Of a DNA stretch of 64,000 nt, positions 15,901 to 24,834 are shown piece by piece. The stretch covers positions 35,594-99,593 of the forward strand of contig QZIR01000036.1 in the NCBI GenBank assembly GCA_003604975.1, written 5' to 3'. The notes beneath the pieces are model-generated. The model made no database searches, had not been told where the DNA came from, and saw nothing but the letters and a program-made list of their open reading frames with translations. This DNA is from Desulforudis sp. Lineage in GTDB: Bacteria; Bacillota; Desulfotomaculia; Desulfotomaculales; Desulforudaceae. The position numbers and the translations under genes were made by a program. Each line of letters begins with the position of its first letter. The stretch's first letter is position 1.

Positions 15901-17911
15901 TTCTCTTCTGCATATGTTGTAAGGCGTCTGCAAGGTGCCGCCATCCCACTTCGGGCGCCGACCTTGCTCCAGGTTCTCTTCCGGACCGAACGACTTCCCG
16001 GATCGCGTTAAGGCCGGCCCGATGGCAAAGGTAGCGCAGATCAGCACCGGAAAAACCGATGGTCTCACGGGCCAGGTGTGCAATATCCACCGTTTCGGAC
16101 AGCCGCAGTTTCCCAGCGTGAATCACCAGTATGGCCTTTCGGGCGTCCTCGTTTGGAAGCGGAAAGGCCAGATGCAGTTCCAGCCGCCCGCTACGCAGGA
16201 GCGCCTGGTCAATCAGGTCACGCCGGTTGGTGGCTCCGACCGGGATTACTCCCTGCAGCCCCTCGACACCATCCAGTTCAGTCAGCAACTGACTAAGTAC
16301 CCTTTCCGAAACCGAGCTTCCGCCACCACTACGATTCCCTACCATGGCATCGATCTCATCGAAGAAAATGATACAGGGCGCCGACTGCCTGGCCTGCTTA
16401 AAGATCTTTCGCAGTTCACGCTCCGATTCACCGACCCACTTGGAAAGCAGGGCTGGCCCGTTGACCAGCAGGAAATTTGCACCCGCCTCGTTAGCCAGGG
16501 CACGCCCTGCCAAAGACTTACCCGTTCCCGGTGGACCGTAAAACAAGATTCCGCGTACGGGTTCGACACCCATTTCGTCAAAGAGGTCCTGGTGGCGCAG
16601 CGGCCAAACCACGTTCTCCTCGAGTTGACGCTTTATCTCTTCGAGGCCTCCGATATCACTCCATCGGGTCTCGGGGATTTCCACGGCAAACTCACGTGTT
16701 GCAGAAGGTTCAATTTCGTTTAAGGCACGGATATAATGCGGCATCGCTACCGTAATCCGGGACAAATCTGTGTCCGTAGGGCGATCATTGCAGCGAGCCA
16801 TCAGATCCCGCAGCGCATTCATCGCTGCTTCCCGGCACAGGGCCTGAATGTCTGCGCCTACGAAACCGTGTGTCACTTCCGCCAGATGGGGCAGGTCAAC
16901 GTTATCCTCCAAGGGCATGCCCCTGGTGTGGATCTGCATGATCTCCAAACGACCGGAACGGTCGGGAACATTAATCATGATTTCCCGGTCAAACCGCCCC
17001 GGTCGCCGCAGGGCAGGATCGAGCATGTTAGGCAGATTGGTAGCGGCGACCACGACAACACGCCCCCGCGGTTGCAGGCCGTCCATCAACGAGAGCAACT
17101 GGGCGACCACCCGTTTTTCCACATCACCCTTAACCTCATCCCGTTTAGGGGCGATGGCGTCCACCTCGTCGAGAAAGATAATGCTTGGCGGGCGGGCCGC
17201 AGCCTTTTCAAAGATTTCACGTAGTCGGGCCTCGCTCTCCCCGTAATACTTGTGGATGATTTCCGGCCCGTTAACGGTGATGAACTGGGCATCGGTCTCG
17301 CCCGCTACGGCCCTGGCAATCAGTGTCTTCCCTGTTCCGGGCGGTCCGTACATCAGAATGCCCTTGGGCGGGTCAATACCTAGCCGGTGAAACACCTCCG
17401 GATAGCGGAGAGGTAACTCAATGATCTCCCTGATTCTGGTCAGTTGCTTGCCAAGGCCGCCGACATCCTCGTAGGTGGTCCGGCTCTGTTCACCACGCTG
17501 GGAACGGTTGCTGTACTTCACACTGGTTTCTTTGCTGACAATGACCGTACCGTCGGGGTTTGTTTGCTGTACCAGGAATTCGCGCTGACTGGAGCCAAAA
17601 AGGTTCAACCTTACCCGGTCTCCGGCGACAAGCGGCAACCCTTCAAGCAACCCCCCGTAGTTTTGGATCGCCGACTGCTTTTCTTCCCCCTCCAGGGTTG
17701 CCAGAGTGACCGTCCGGGCCGGCCTGGACTCCGCCCGGCGTACAACAACTGAATCACCAAGACTAGCCTGCGCATTGAGCCGGATAATCCCATCGATCTC
17801 AATAGTCTGCTGGCCACGGTGCTCCATCAAGGCTGGCATAACCCTAGCCACCGTCAACCTCTTCCCATGGATCTCTACGATTTCGCCTACGGCCAAGCCC
17901 AGTCGTGCCAT
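15893..17911 (-). CDS. CDC48/p97-like AAA+ ATPase in gas vesicle operon
   Basis: At least 672 residues with two AAA+ modules. D1: Walker [13 protein letters not shown] (about 189), Walker [14 protein letters not shown]2: [13 protein letters not shown], then [12 protein letters not shown]. Both keep sensor and Arg-finger regions. Before D1 is a CDC48-type N-domain, and it continues upstream of the ATG at 17911 in the same frame (LRVAEGRSDDVGRGVARL), so the true start lies at about 17977-18004, where I find no ATG, GTG or TTG. Candidates are ATA at 18004 or CTG at 17977. CDC48 proteins unfold or extract protein partners. It sits between gvpH and gvpF, overlapping gvpF by eight bases. Confidence 0.9.
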   Translation of the reverse strand: MARLGLAVGEIVEIHGKRLTVARVMPALMEHRGQQTIEIDGIIRLNAQASLGDSVVVRRAESRPARTVTLATLEGEEKQSAIQNYGGLLEGLPLVAGDRVRLNLFGSSQREFLVQQTNPDGTVIVSKETSVKYSNRSQRGEQSRTTYEDVGGLGKQLTRIREIIELPLRYPEVFHRLGIDPPKGILMYGPPGTGKTLIARAVAGETDAQFITVNGPEIIHKYYGESEARLREIFEKAAARPPSIIFLDEVDAIAPKRDEVKGDVEKRVVAQLLSLMDGLQPRGRVVVVAATNLPNMLDPALRRPGRFDREIMINVPDRSGRLEIMQIHTRGMPLEDNVDLPHLAEVTHGFVGADIQALCREAAMNALRDLMARCNDRPTDTDLSRITVAMPHYIRALNEIEPSATREFAVEIPETRWSDIGGLEEIKRQLEENVVWPLRHQDLFDEMGVEPVRGILFYGPPGTGKSLAGRALANEAGANFLLVNGPALLSKWVGESERELRKIFKQARQSAPCIIFFDEIDAMVGNRSGGGSSVSERVLSQLLTELDGVEGLQGVIPVGATNRRDLIDQALLRSGRLELHLAFPLPNEDARKAILVIHAGKLRLSETVDIAHLARETIGFSGADLRYLCHRAGLNAIREVVRSGREPGARSAPEVGWRHLADALQHMQKRSD

Positions 17912-18024
17912 ATCAGCGGGATCCAGTCGCGCTACACCCCGGCCGACGTCATCGGAGCGACCCTCAGCAACCCGCAGTGCTGGCGAATCTGTAGTCTGCC
18001 CTATCGTAACCGCCCCCGCAACGG

Positions 18025-18528
18025 CTAAGCGCCGATTTCTTTGTCCAGCAGTACTTCGAGTACTCCGTTACGCATCGCAAGCGCCCCTATTTGGGCCTTG
18101 ACCCTTGCGGGTAACAACAATTCCTTGTAATACTGCCGTTCTCCAGTAGTGGACAGTTTTAAAATGTCACCCTCGACCACAACCTGAACATTTTCTTCCG
18201 AAACCCCTGGTAGTTCAGCAACAAGGCGTAACTGCTGACCCTCGTCAAACAGTTCGCATACCGGTTCGCTGCAGTGTTCAACGTCAAAAGAAACCTTTTC
18301 CGGTTCGACTTCTACAAAGGCCTGGGTCTCGTCCCGGTTAGCGCCAATGCGCATGGTAAAGCCATACATACCACGGACTTTATCATCGGAAGACCGGATC
18401 TCACCCTGGCGTGAAACCGTTGACTGGCCACGATCCATCATATCCTGCAGGGTACTGACAAGATCGAAAAGCGGGCCCAAGAGACCGCTCCGCCCCCCTT
18501 TGTCGCTGCCAGAACGCTTATCCCTCAA
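18025..18528 (-). CDS. gvpH: Hsp20-type gas vesicle protein GvpH
   Basis: A 167-residue protein with a small-heat-shock (alpha-crystallin) domain in the second half: LRLVAELPGVSEENVQVVV, then LLLPARVKAQIG and a closing NGVLEVLL. The N-terminal half is polar. It starts at a TTG inside the last codons of gvpN, behind GGGGAGGA. GvpH proteins are chaperones of the assembly of gas vesicle subunits. It directly precedes the CDC48-like ATPase. Confidence 0.88.
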   Translation of the reverse strand: MRDKRSGSDKGGRSGLLGPLFDLVSTLQDMMDRGQSTVSRQGEIRSSDDKVRGMYGFTMRIGANRDETQAFVEVEPEKVSFDVEHCSEPVCELFDEGQQLRLVAELPGVSEENVQVVVEGDILKLSTTGERQYYKELLLPARVKAQIGALAMRNGVLEVLLDKEIGA

Positions 18529-19459
18529 GTGTCCTCCCCTCCCCGGCGAAGAACTGTTCCATTACGTTCCCCAGGATTTCCAGGGCCTTGGCATGCATCC
18601 GGTCGCTATTGCGTAAGGCAATTAACTCAGCATTCAAAACGTCCCGGCAAATGTCTTTGAGTAACGGGTTCTTAATTTCTAAAGGAATCTCAAGCTGTTC
18701 GGTCAGGGTGGCCAGACGGATTGCTGCTCTGACCGTAGGGTTCAGCTTTAGATTTGATTCAGTGCGTAAGGCACGGATCATATCGACAATGGTGGTTGCC
18801 TTCGATTCGGCGGCACCCGATTTGCACATCGTGATTTCGATCTCGGTAGACCGGTCCAATTCACCCAGATCGACGGTGATCATCCGTTCTATTAGGGCAT
18901 CCTGGGTACGATGGACACCGATATACTCCGCAGGGTTTGAGGTAAAGATGACCCTGAATTCCGGATGCACTTTCAGGTATTTTCCATCATTGTGCACACC
19001 CTGCAGGTTGACCACACCTTCCCCCAGGATGGAAAGGAGCACGTTGTTGGTCTCAGGCCGACTTCGGTTAAACTCGTCGTAGATCAAGGTGTAGCCCATC
19101 CGACAGGCTGTAGTCATGCGGCCTTCAAACCAGATGGCCTGAACCTCTTCTTCTTTCTTCAATACCGAGTGTATGAAGTTGTCGATCAACAACCGACGTT
19201 TGAAGCCAAAATTACCACCAATCAGATCCGAGGGAAAAAACTCATCGTTGCCGTTAATCAAAACAACCGGCCGGCCGATTGCGGCGGCCAGGATAAACGC
19301 CATGGTCGTTTTGCCAACGCCGGATGGCCCGCTAAAATGCACCGGATAACCCGCGTTAAGGTAGGCCAGTGCTCGCCTACGAATGTCTTCCAGGTAGGGT
19401 GTGGTTACCATACTAGCCAGTCGATCAGGAGACAATTCAAAGATCACGGTGTTTGTCAT
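18518..19459 (-). CDS. gvpN: Gas vesicle AAA+ ATPase GvpN
   Basis: A 313-residue MoxR-type AAA+ ATPase: Walker A GPSGVGKTTMAF, Walker B TLIYDEFNRSRPE, sensor IFTSNPAEYIGVH. These blocks are the GvpN signature. The ATG at 19459 is preceded by GGAGTGA; a GTG four codons earlier is less likely. GvpN is needed for vesicles to reach full size and probably drives insertion of shell proteins. Confidence 0.95.
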   Translation of the reverse strand: MTNTVIFELSPDRLASMVTTPYLEDIRRRALAYLNAGYPVHFSGPSGVGKTTMAFILAAAIGRPVVLINGNDEFFPSDLIGGNFGFKRRLLIDNFIHSVLKKEEEVQAIWFEGRMTTACRMGYTLIYDEFNRSRPETNNVLLSILGEGVVNLQGVHNDGKYLKVHPEFRVIFTSNPAEYIGVHRTQDALIERMITVDLGELDRSTEIEITMCKSGAAESKATTIVDMIRALRTESNLKLNPTVRAAIRLATLTEQLEIPLEIKNPLLKDICRDVLNAELIALRNSDRMHAKALEILGNVMEQFFAGEGRTLEG

Positions 19460-19489
19460 TACTCTAATCACTCCAGACAGATATACGTT

Positions 19490-19753
19490 TTACCCCTTGG
19501 AGCCAAAATCGTCGCGTTCGCGCATATCAATGCGGTCGAAACCCAAAATGTTCAATAATCGGTCAAGCCGTACCTCATACAGGGCTACAACATCATCTTT
19601 AGCCCTCTCACGCAAGTATTCTATGTCTTCTATCACCTCCGCCCTTACATTCCAACCATCTTCAGTGGGAACTACAGCGATCACCGAGGTGTCCTTATTC
19701 AGGACAACCCTGAAGAAGTCCTCCGTTGCCCGTACTACGTCAACCACACCCAT
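19490..19753 (-). CDS. gvpO: Gas vesicle protein GvpO
   Basis: An 87-residue GvpO-type protein (GWNVRAEVIEDIEYLRERA, then LYEVRLDRLLNILGFDRI). The ATG at 19753 follows GGGGAGGTG. It is the first gene of the operon, 30 bases before gvpN. GvpO is essential for vesicles in haloarchaea and actinobacteria, and a regulatory role has been proposed. Confidence 0.9.
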   Translation of the reverse strand: MGVVDVVRATEDFFRVVLNKDTSVIAVVPTEDGWNVRAEVIEDIEYLRERAKDDVVALYEVRLDRLLNILGFDRIDMRERDDFGSKG

Positions 19754-19846
19754 TCCCCGCACCTCCCCAGGACATGTTATGATCCATGATTTTGTATAGT
19801 CTATGAGTAAGGCATTTGGATGGTGCGCCAGAAAGACAAAAAGGAA

Positions 19847-19872
19847 ATCCCGCTACCAAATTGGTACGGGAT
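19847..19872 (-). terminator. Terminator of the MFS gene
   Basis: A 26-base hairpin (ATCCCG-TACCAA with TTGGTA-CGGGAT, one bulged base) lies 33 bases after the MFS stop and is followed on the minus strand by TTCCTTTTTG. It separates the MFS gene from the gas vesicle operon, which must therefore have its own promoter at about 19760-19840; a TATACA at 19793-19798 is the only -10-like box I see there. Confidence 0.75.
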
Positions 19873-19904
19873 CAGAAGTGACAGATTCTCGGGGGAATCC
19901 TGTT

Positions 19905-21101
19905 CTATGCCGGGGTGACTTGGGAATCGTGTGGTTTTGGAGGAGCAGAAGTCACCAGGTAGATCAGCAAGCCGACCAGGACAATGCCGGCCGCAGCAGT
20001 GTACATCCCATGGTAGCCGATAAACTTAACGGTCGAGCCGAGCAGGACCGCCCCTACCCCGATACCGAGGTCAAATGCTGAACTGAAGGTAGCCGAGGCC
20101 GCACCGCGCCGGTTGGGGGCACATTTGGCCACCGCCATGGCCTGCAATGTGGGATGGGTGGCGCCGAGGCCGAGCCCGCAGACTACGGCCGCAACGACAA
20201 AAAGTGTAAGGTCCGTGGCGTGGGCCAGAACATACGTACCCAGGGTCAGCAAGACCAAACCGGGAATGATTACAACACGGTGGCCCCGCCGGTCATACAG
20301 TAAACCGCAGATCGGCCGAACGGCCATGACCGTCAGCGCGTAAACAGTAAAGAAAAAGCCCACGTTTAAGATCCCGTGCTCGTGCGCGTGCAGGGCGATA
20401 AAGGTGATTATTCCCCCGTAGGCCACGGTAATAAAGAACATCGCCAGGGAGGGCATCAGGGAGGTTGGCTCATAGAGGGCCGCCTTGCTCCCTTTAGCGT
20501 TTAAGCTCACCACCGGCAAATGAACGGTGGTAGCCACCAACAAAGCCCCCAGCGCCAACCCCCCACAGACCAGGAACAGCGAGTTGAAACCAAACTGGTT
20601 GATGATGTAGAAACCGACGGCGGGTCCGACCACCATGCCGAGGGTCGCCCCCAGCCCGAAATAGCCCATACCTTCGCCCCGCCTGGACAGGGGCACGATA
20701 TCGGCTATGGCCGTGGCCGAGGCCGTGGTCACAACTCCCCATCCGACTCCGTGGATCATGCGGATCAAAAACAGCAGCGGAATGGTCAGCGCCCACAGGT
20801 AACCGAACACGGCTAGAATGAAGATAGTGGTACCGATCAGCCAAATTAACTTACGTCCGTGGCGGTCAAGATGGAGCCCGATCCAGGGGCGCAGAGCCAG
20901 GGCCGAAATGGTGAAGACCCCGTTCACCAAACCGACCATCAGCGGCGTCCCACCCATCTGTTCGACATAAACCGGAATGGTGGGCATCAGCATCTGAAAA
21001 CTGATAAAGATAACCAGAACAAACATGCAAACCAGGATAAAATCACGGGTCCAGAGGGCCGGTCGCTCCGAAGCCACAACAGTATGCGGCTGAACAGACA
21101 T
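19905..21101 (-). CDS. Major facilitator superfamily transporter
   Basis: A 398-residue protein with 12 predicted membrane helices. It has the MFS loop 2-3 motif (LHLDRHGRKLIW) and its repeat between helices 8 and 9 (LLYDRRGHRVV), and a motif C-like GLGATLGMVVGPAVGF in helix 5, which is typical of drug/H+ antiporters. The substrate cannot be read from sequence. It is a single-gene unit ended by its own terminator. Confidence 0.88.
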   Translation of the reverse strand: MSVQPHTVVASERPALWTRDFILVCMFVLVIFISFQMLMPTIPVYVEQMGGTPLMVGLVNGVFTISALALRPWIGLHLDRHGRKLIWLIGTTIFILAVFGYLWALTIPLLFLIRMIHGVGWGVVTTASATAIADIVPLSRRGEGMGYFGLGATLGMVVGPAVGFYIINQFGFNSLFLVCGGLALGALLVATTVHLPVVSLNAKGSKAALYEPTSLMPSLAMFFITVAYGGIITFIALHAHEHGILNVGFFFTVYALTVMAVRPICGLLYDRRGHRVVIIPGLVLLTLGTYVLAHATDLTLFVVAAVVCGLGLGATHPTLQAMAVAKCAPNRRGAASATFSSAFDLGIGVGAVLLGSTVKFIGYHGMYTAAAGIVLVGLLIYLVTSAPPKPHDSQVTPA

Positions 21102-21230
21102 CCAATCACCTAGTTCGTGAAGTAATTCTCATCTATTCTAACATATTTAGTCCGGGCTGTTGTTAATCCACCGCAACCGCATAACTGCCACTACAGTGCG
21201 GGGATAATCAGGAACAGGAGGGATCATCCT

Positions 21231-21596
21231 TTGGACCACGCCCGCGTACTGGGAGTCAAGTTCTTATACACCGCCGTTATTATCTTCTCCGTCTTTGCCG
21301 TCTTCGGTGACGTCTCCCCCGCCAACAGGCTGGCCGCCGCAGTTGTTGTTTCCGGGCTGACCTATACCATCGGGGATCTCTGGGTGCTACCCCATTTTGG
21401 GAGTCCCGTAACCGCCATCGTAGAGACCTTGTTGGCGGGGTTGATGATCTGGGCGGTCGAACTCATCCTGCTTGGCTTCGTTGTGCCTGTGGAAGCGATT
21501 CTGGTGTCCGCCGGACTGCTTGGCGTAGCCGAGCTGCCTTTTCACCGCCTGCTCGGTCCCGAACAGCTCCACGGGATGGAACCACCGGGTCCATAA
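21231..21596 (+). CDS. DUF2512 family membrane protein (YndM-like)
   Basis: A 121-residue protein with four membrane helices, beginning at a TTG with AGGAGGG nine bases upstream. The pattern LGVKFLYTAVII and LTYTIGDLWVLPHFGSPV is that of the DUF2512 family, found in spore-forming Firmicutes and of unknown function. It is one of the few plus-strand genes, convergent with the hydrolase gene. Confidence 0.8.
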   Translation: MDHARVLGVKFLYTAVIIFSVFAVFGDVSPANRLAAAVVVSGLTYTIGDLWVLPHFGSPVTAIVETLLAGLMIWAVELILLGFVVPVEAILVSAGLLGVAELPFHRLLGPEQLHGMEPPGP

Positions 21597-21603
21597 ACAA
21601 AGA

Positions 21604-21625
21604 CCGGGCTACTTGGCAAGCCCGG
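21604..21625 (-). terminator. Hairpin at the end of the hydrolase gene
   Basis: A 7-bp GC-rich stem (CCGGGCT / AGCCCGG, 8-base loop) overlaps the last codons of the hydrolase gene. TCTTTGTTT follows on the minus strand. It lies in the 12-base gap between two convergent genes and may stop both transcripts. Confidence 0.6.
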
Positions 21626-22535
21626 CCATCTCCAGTTTCTCCAGCCACAGTACAATCTCCTTCTGAGCCTCTCTGACCACACCGTAGTGGTCAGCATCCT
21701 CCAACACCCGCAGACTCTTGATGTTTGAAGCAACTTCGTCGAGTACACGGCGGGCTGGGTCCGGTTCAAACATTTGGTCCCGCTCACCGAGGATCATCAG
21801 GAAAGGCTTCTTGATCTTGCGCGCGTTCTCAAACTCCTTCCGTACGCCTGATCCAAAATAAAAGCGGATGGAATAGGCCTTGACGGCCAGGGGATCGTCA
21901 GCCACCACCTTTAGCATCCGCTGGGTGTCCGGATCCTTCCCCCCGCGCCGCTCATACTGGTCAAGAGTCAGCACCCGGGAAATGGTAGCGCCCCGGTTAA
22001 CCAGCGGCATAAAGGCCATCTTTAACTGTTCCCCAAAGCCCGGCTTACCCATTCTGAAAATATCCATCCGAACGGTAGGCGCATATCCAGCAACGATGGA
22101 ACCGCTGATGGAAGTCCCGTAATTGCCCGCGAAGGTCAGCACCTGGAGGCCTCCGACATCGTGTCCGTACAGAAAAACGGGCGTCTTCCGGTGCCGGGAC
22201 TTGATGAAGTCAACCTGCCGCGCAAGGTCGTCGGTAACCAGGTCAATGCGGGGGTAGTCTCCCCCAACCCCATCGGAGAGGCCGTGCCCGCGCATGTCGA
22301 AGGCGTAGACGGCCGCACCGTAATCATGAAGCAGGGGCAAGGCGATGTCTTTCCCGTAAGGAGCCGAGCCGCTATGTAACGAAAGGCCGTGTACAAACAG
22401 AATGGCGCATTTGGGCTTCCCACTTGGCAGCCAGTAACGGTAAAAAAGCCGAATACCGTCCTTCGTTTCCAGGAAACCATGCTCATCCGTGACGCTCACC
22501 AGGAGTTGTTCCTTCAGTTGCTGCATATCCTTCAA
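21609..22535 (-). CDS. Alpha/beta hydrolase with Asp at the nucleophile position
   Basis: A 308-residue alpha/beta hydrolase of the monoacylglycerol lipase / serine aminopeptidase S33 type: oxyanion loop LFVHGLSLHS, MRGHGLSDG, acid in GERDQMFEPDPARR, and His in DADHYGVV. The nucleophile elbow reads GHDVGG, where these esterases have GHSxGG. Asp at that place is typical of epoxide hydrolases and haloalkane dehalogenases. The start is the TTG at 22535 or the ATG at 22526. No signal peptide, so probably cytosolic. Substrate unknown. Confidence 0.82.
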   Translation of the reverse strand: MKDMQQLKEQLLVSVTDEHGFLETKDGIRLFYRYWLPSGKPKCAILFVHGLSLHSGSAPYGKDIALPLLHDYGAAVYAFDMRGHGLSDGVGGDYPRIDLVTDDLARQVDFIKSRHRKTPVFLYGHDVGGLQVLTFAGNYGTSISGSIVAGYAPTVRMDIFRMGKPGFGEQLKMAFMPLVNRGATISRVLTLDQYERRGGKDPDTQRMLKVVADDPLAVKAYSIRFYFGSGVRKEFENARKIKKPFLMILGERDQMFEPDPARRVLDEVASNIKSLRVLEDADHYGVVREAQKEIVLWLEKLEMAGLAK

Positions 22536-22639
22536 TTAGATACTTTTCCCCCTCAGTCCATCTGGTGCTAAGGTTATCATATTTCGCCATAAAAATACAG
22601 AAGTGGCATCTGATACTGCCTGCCTAACAGTGAAAAGAA

Positions 22640-22669
22640 AAACCGGCATCTCTATTGAGACCCCGGTTT
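22640..22669 (-). terminator. Rho-independent terminator
   Basis: On the minus strand AAACCGG pairs with CCGGTTT, with an inner TCTC/GAGA pair, and the stem is followed by TTTTTCTTTTC. It begins 11 bases after the stop of the hypothetical gene at 22680-23036. Confidence 0.85.
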
Positions 22670-22679
22670 GCTTATCCGA

Positions 22680-23036
22680 CTAGTTGACAACCCGCTTAGA
22701 CTCCTCAACCCAACGGAACTTGCGCTTTGGCTTCCACTTGTTTCGAGTTCTGATCAGCGGCAGACTCTTGGTGGATGAGAGCTGCAGGATATGCTTCTTG
22801 GTCAGACGAGGATCTAAGCCCTGTACATCGCAGATCATCTCAAACAATGGAGAGCGCAGAAAACTGACCGCCGAAAGGTAGCGGGATTTGTTCTCCCCCC
22901 GCGGACCCAACTTGATGTCGCGTAGGACTTCACGAATCATGGCGGATCCCAAACGCAGGTACGATTCGATGGGAATATCGCCATCATCAGAGAACTCAAC
23001 GGTCTTCATCTCGTCTTCCAATATCAACCTGTTCAT
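22680..23036 (-). CDS. Hypothetical protein
   Basis: A 118-residue soluble protein I do not recognise. It has an acidic N-terminal third (DDGDIPIESYLRLGSAMIRE), a helical middle and a very basic C-terminus (RTRNKWKPKRKFRWVEESKR), which would suit nucleic-acid binding. The ATG follows GGGGGAAGG. It has its own terminator and a normal codon pattern, so it is probably real. Confidence 0.6.
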   Translation of the reverse strand: MNRLILEDEMKTVEFSDDGDIPIESYLRLGSAMIREVLRDIKLGPRGENKSRYLSAVSFLRSPLFEMICDVQGLDPRLTKKHILQLSSTKSLPLIRTRNKWKPKRKFRWVEESKRVVN

Positions 23037-23083
23037 TGGCCTTCCCCCTTCCTGCCTTGCCCTGCATTTTATTCTCTTTCTAA

Positions 23084-23545
23084 TTAACCTCTTAACGACC
23101 TGACTGATTCCTTACCAGGCTCTCTACCGGACTCCTTGTCCAATTCCTTTTCCACCAGCGAGGCCAGGGTAGTAGAACCAAGTACGTCATTGATCGCGTA
23201 GGAGACATCGGCCCAGAGATCACGGAGCACGCAATCCTCAGCCCGGGAACAGACATCGGGGTCACCGACACAGTCAACAATGGTAATGTTGCCGCCTAGA
23301 ACGGTGACAATCTCGGCAGCTGTGACCTCCGACGCGTTCTTAGCAAGCAAAAACCCACCGCGGGCGCCACGAATACTCCTGACCAGTCCCGCCGCCTTCA
23401 AGAGCAGGATAAGCTGCTCCAGGTAAGGTTGCGAGACATCCTGCCTTCGGGCTATGTCCCTGAGCGAAACCGGCCCGTCACCACCGAATCTAGCGATGTC
23501 TACTAGAGCCCTGGTTCCGTACCTGATGCGGGTTGAGAGCTTCAA
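23084..23545 (-). CDS. Rrf2-family regulator with likely Fe-S cluster
   Basis: A 153-residue Rrf2-type regulator: winged helix (MKLSTRIRYGTRALVD, SQPYLEQLILLLKAAGLV, RGARGGFLLA) and a dimer helix. Three cysteines in CVGDPDVCSRAEDC match the cluster loop of IscR, NsrR and relatives, so it probably senses iron-sulfur status, NO or redox. The TTG at 23545 has AAGGGG upstream and gives the exact family N-terminus. No target operon is obvious from the neighbours. Confidence 0.88.
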   Translation of the reverse strand: MKLSTRIRYGTRALVDIARFGGDGPVSLRDIARRQDVSQPYLEQLILLLKAAGLVRSIRGARGGFLLAKNASEVTAAEIVTVLGGNITIVDCVGDPDVCSRAEDCVLRDLWADVSYAINDVLGSTTLASLVEKELDKESGREPGKESVRSLRG

Positions 23546-23653
23546 TGCTTTATACCCCTTATTGCCGCTAATCCAGGTTGTCGCTAGCCGGAAATCTAAA
23601 TCCATAATGCTTTATCACATTAATAAGAATTGTAGCACAAATATGCGCCTTGG

Positions 23654-23860
23654 TCAATATGTGTCAGGGTCGTCCGAGGCACTGCGAAAAATGCGGTCGA
23701 GGACGAATGTCAACAGGATGTTTGAAATCCCAATAACAGCGAAAATGATGGCGATCATTTTGGTGATGTTGCTGGGTTCAAACGCCAGGTAGGTCATTAC
23801 CGCCGCACCTATAAACAAGATTCCCGATACAAACCGAAGGATACGTGCACCACGCGACAA
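23654..23860 (-). CDS. Small two-helix membrane protein
   Basis: A 68-residue protein with two membrane helices (residues about 8-26 and 33-53) joined by a short loop and ending in a charged tail. It starts at a TTG behind GAGGGGG. I recognise no family. It lies just upstream of the Rrf2 gene but is read from the same strand after a gap, so a link is uncertain. Confidence 0.5.
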   Translation of the reverse strand: MSRGARILRFVSGILFIGAAVMTYLAFEPSNITKMIAIIFAVIGISNILLTFVLDRIFRSASDDPDTY

Positions 23861-24034
23861 AATGGAACGCCCCCTCTACTTCTTTCAGATGGTTACCCCG
23901 CATAGTTTCGACGCCCCATGCCTTCATTCCTTTACCTCCTATATTTCGCATAACACCGCTGAGTATGCGGTAGTATCGCTGTTTGTACTTTGAAGAAACA
24001 ATCACTTTTCCGTGGGGACGGGATCACAGGATTA

Positions 24035-24058
24035 TTGACAAACATCGCCTTTTTTCAT
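24035..24058 (+). promoter_or_regulatory. Possible promoter of the gene at 24096
   Basis: TTGACA is followed after 18 bases by TACGAT (four of six bases of the consensus -10). It lies about 40 bases before the start codon of the small plus-strand gene. Confidence 0.4.
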
Positions 24059-24095
24059 TACGATATCGGGAGACCCTCAATTTGGAGGCATGATA

Positions 24096-24341
24096 ATGGC
24101 AAACGGATTCTGGTACTCGCTGACGCCCCGTCAGCAAGAACTGCTCCTTTCAATGCATAAACAGCTGTATCCCCTGCATGCGCAGAAAATCGAAGAAAGA
24201 ATCTCAATTGCCCAGTCCCCCGAGATCACCGATGAAGACCTCCGAACACTGCGCCAGATGGGGCTAGTTTACGCGACCGGCCCGTTTTGGAACTTAACCA
24301 AAGAGGGGCAGCAGTTGCTGGAGTACCGCTACAATCGCTAG
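24096..24341 (+). CDS. Hypothetical small protein, winged-helix-like
   Basis: An 81-residue soluble protein; the ATG at 24096 has TTGGAGG seven bases upstream. Its second half (DEDLRTLRQMGLVYATGPFW, then LTKEGQQLLEY) resembles the wing and last helix of winged-helix DNA-binding proteins. No exact family is recognised. Its 3' end touches the decayed TRAP permease on the other strand. Confidence 0.55.
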   Translation: MANGFWYSLTPRQQELLLSMHKQLYPLHAQKIEERISIAQSPEITDEDLRTLRQMGLVYATGPFWNLTKEGQQLLEYRYNR

Positions 24342-24800
24342 AAGGCCTCTACAAAACTTTGCCTAAAAGCATGCTCCCGATCAGGGAACATGCCTTTTCT
24401 TTCCGTGGCAAAGGCCGGCAGGTTGATCGGGGGGGGGGTATCGTCGGCCAGGATCCCGTAGTAAAACACGAACAAGTGGGCGGCGAGCAGGGGTACACCC
24501 ACCGCGACCATGGCCGGAGCGGTGATCGCGGCCAAAACAATGTAGGTCGCCGTAGTCGGAAGCCCCATACCAAGGATCATCGAAGCCAGCATCGTGAAGA
24601 CCAGGGTTAGCCAGAGATGCCCGCCCGCCAAGGCCACGATGGTGCTGGAAAGCTTCAAATCCAATCCGGCAACCGTAACCACCCCGATAATATCAGAATC
24701 AGGTAACTGGCCGCGGCCCCAGAGGCGATACCGGCTAACGAAACCACAACGGTAGCCACATCGTCGGCCTTTCTCCTTCCGTTACGCATTCTGGTATCAA
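24338..24800 (-). pseudogene. Decayed TRAP transporter fused permease fragment
   Basis: The minus strand keeps the C-terminal part of a TRAP permease: LDLKLSSTIVALAGGHLWLT, LILGMGLPTTATYIVLAA and LAAHLFVFYYGILAD. Upstream, another frame carries the preceding piece (DDVATVVVSLAGIASGAAAS), so the gene is broken by a frameshift near 24690. The expected DVTPP motif is changed to DDTPPP next to a run of ten C (24429-24438), and the rest of the permease and its TRAP binding protein are missing. Non-functional remnant. Confidence 0.75.
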
Positions 24801-24834
24801 TCACCTCCTGCAGTGTTAGCTTCCGTTACAGAGA

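Noticed and set aside
15901..16083. N-terminal extension of gvpF to 16083
   Set aside because: It overlaps the conserved end of the CDC48-like gene and lacks GvpF similarity; the GTG at 15900 gives the family N-terminus.
23778..24005. Minus-strand open frame of 75 codons upstream of the small membrane protein
   Set aside because: Overlaps the two-helix membrane protein frame, with no domain or membrane pattern of its own.
24429..24438. Ten-base G run as a phase-variable switch
   Set aside because: The gene around it is already truncated and frameshifted elsewhere, so switching at this run could not restore it.
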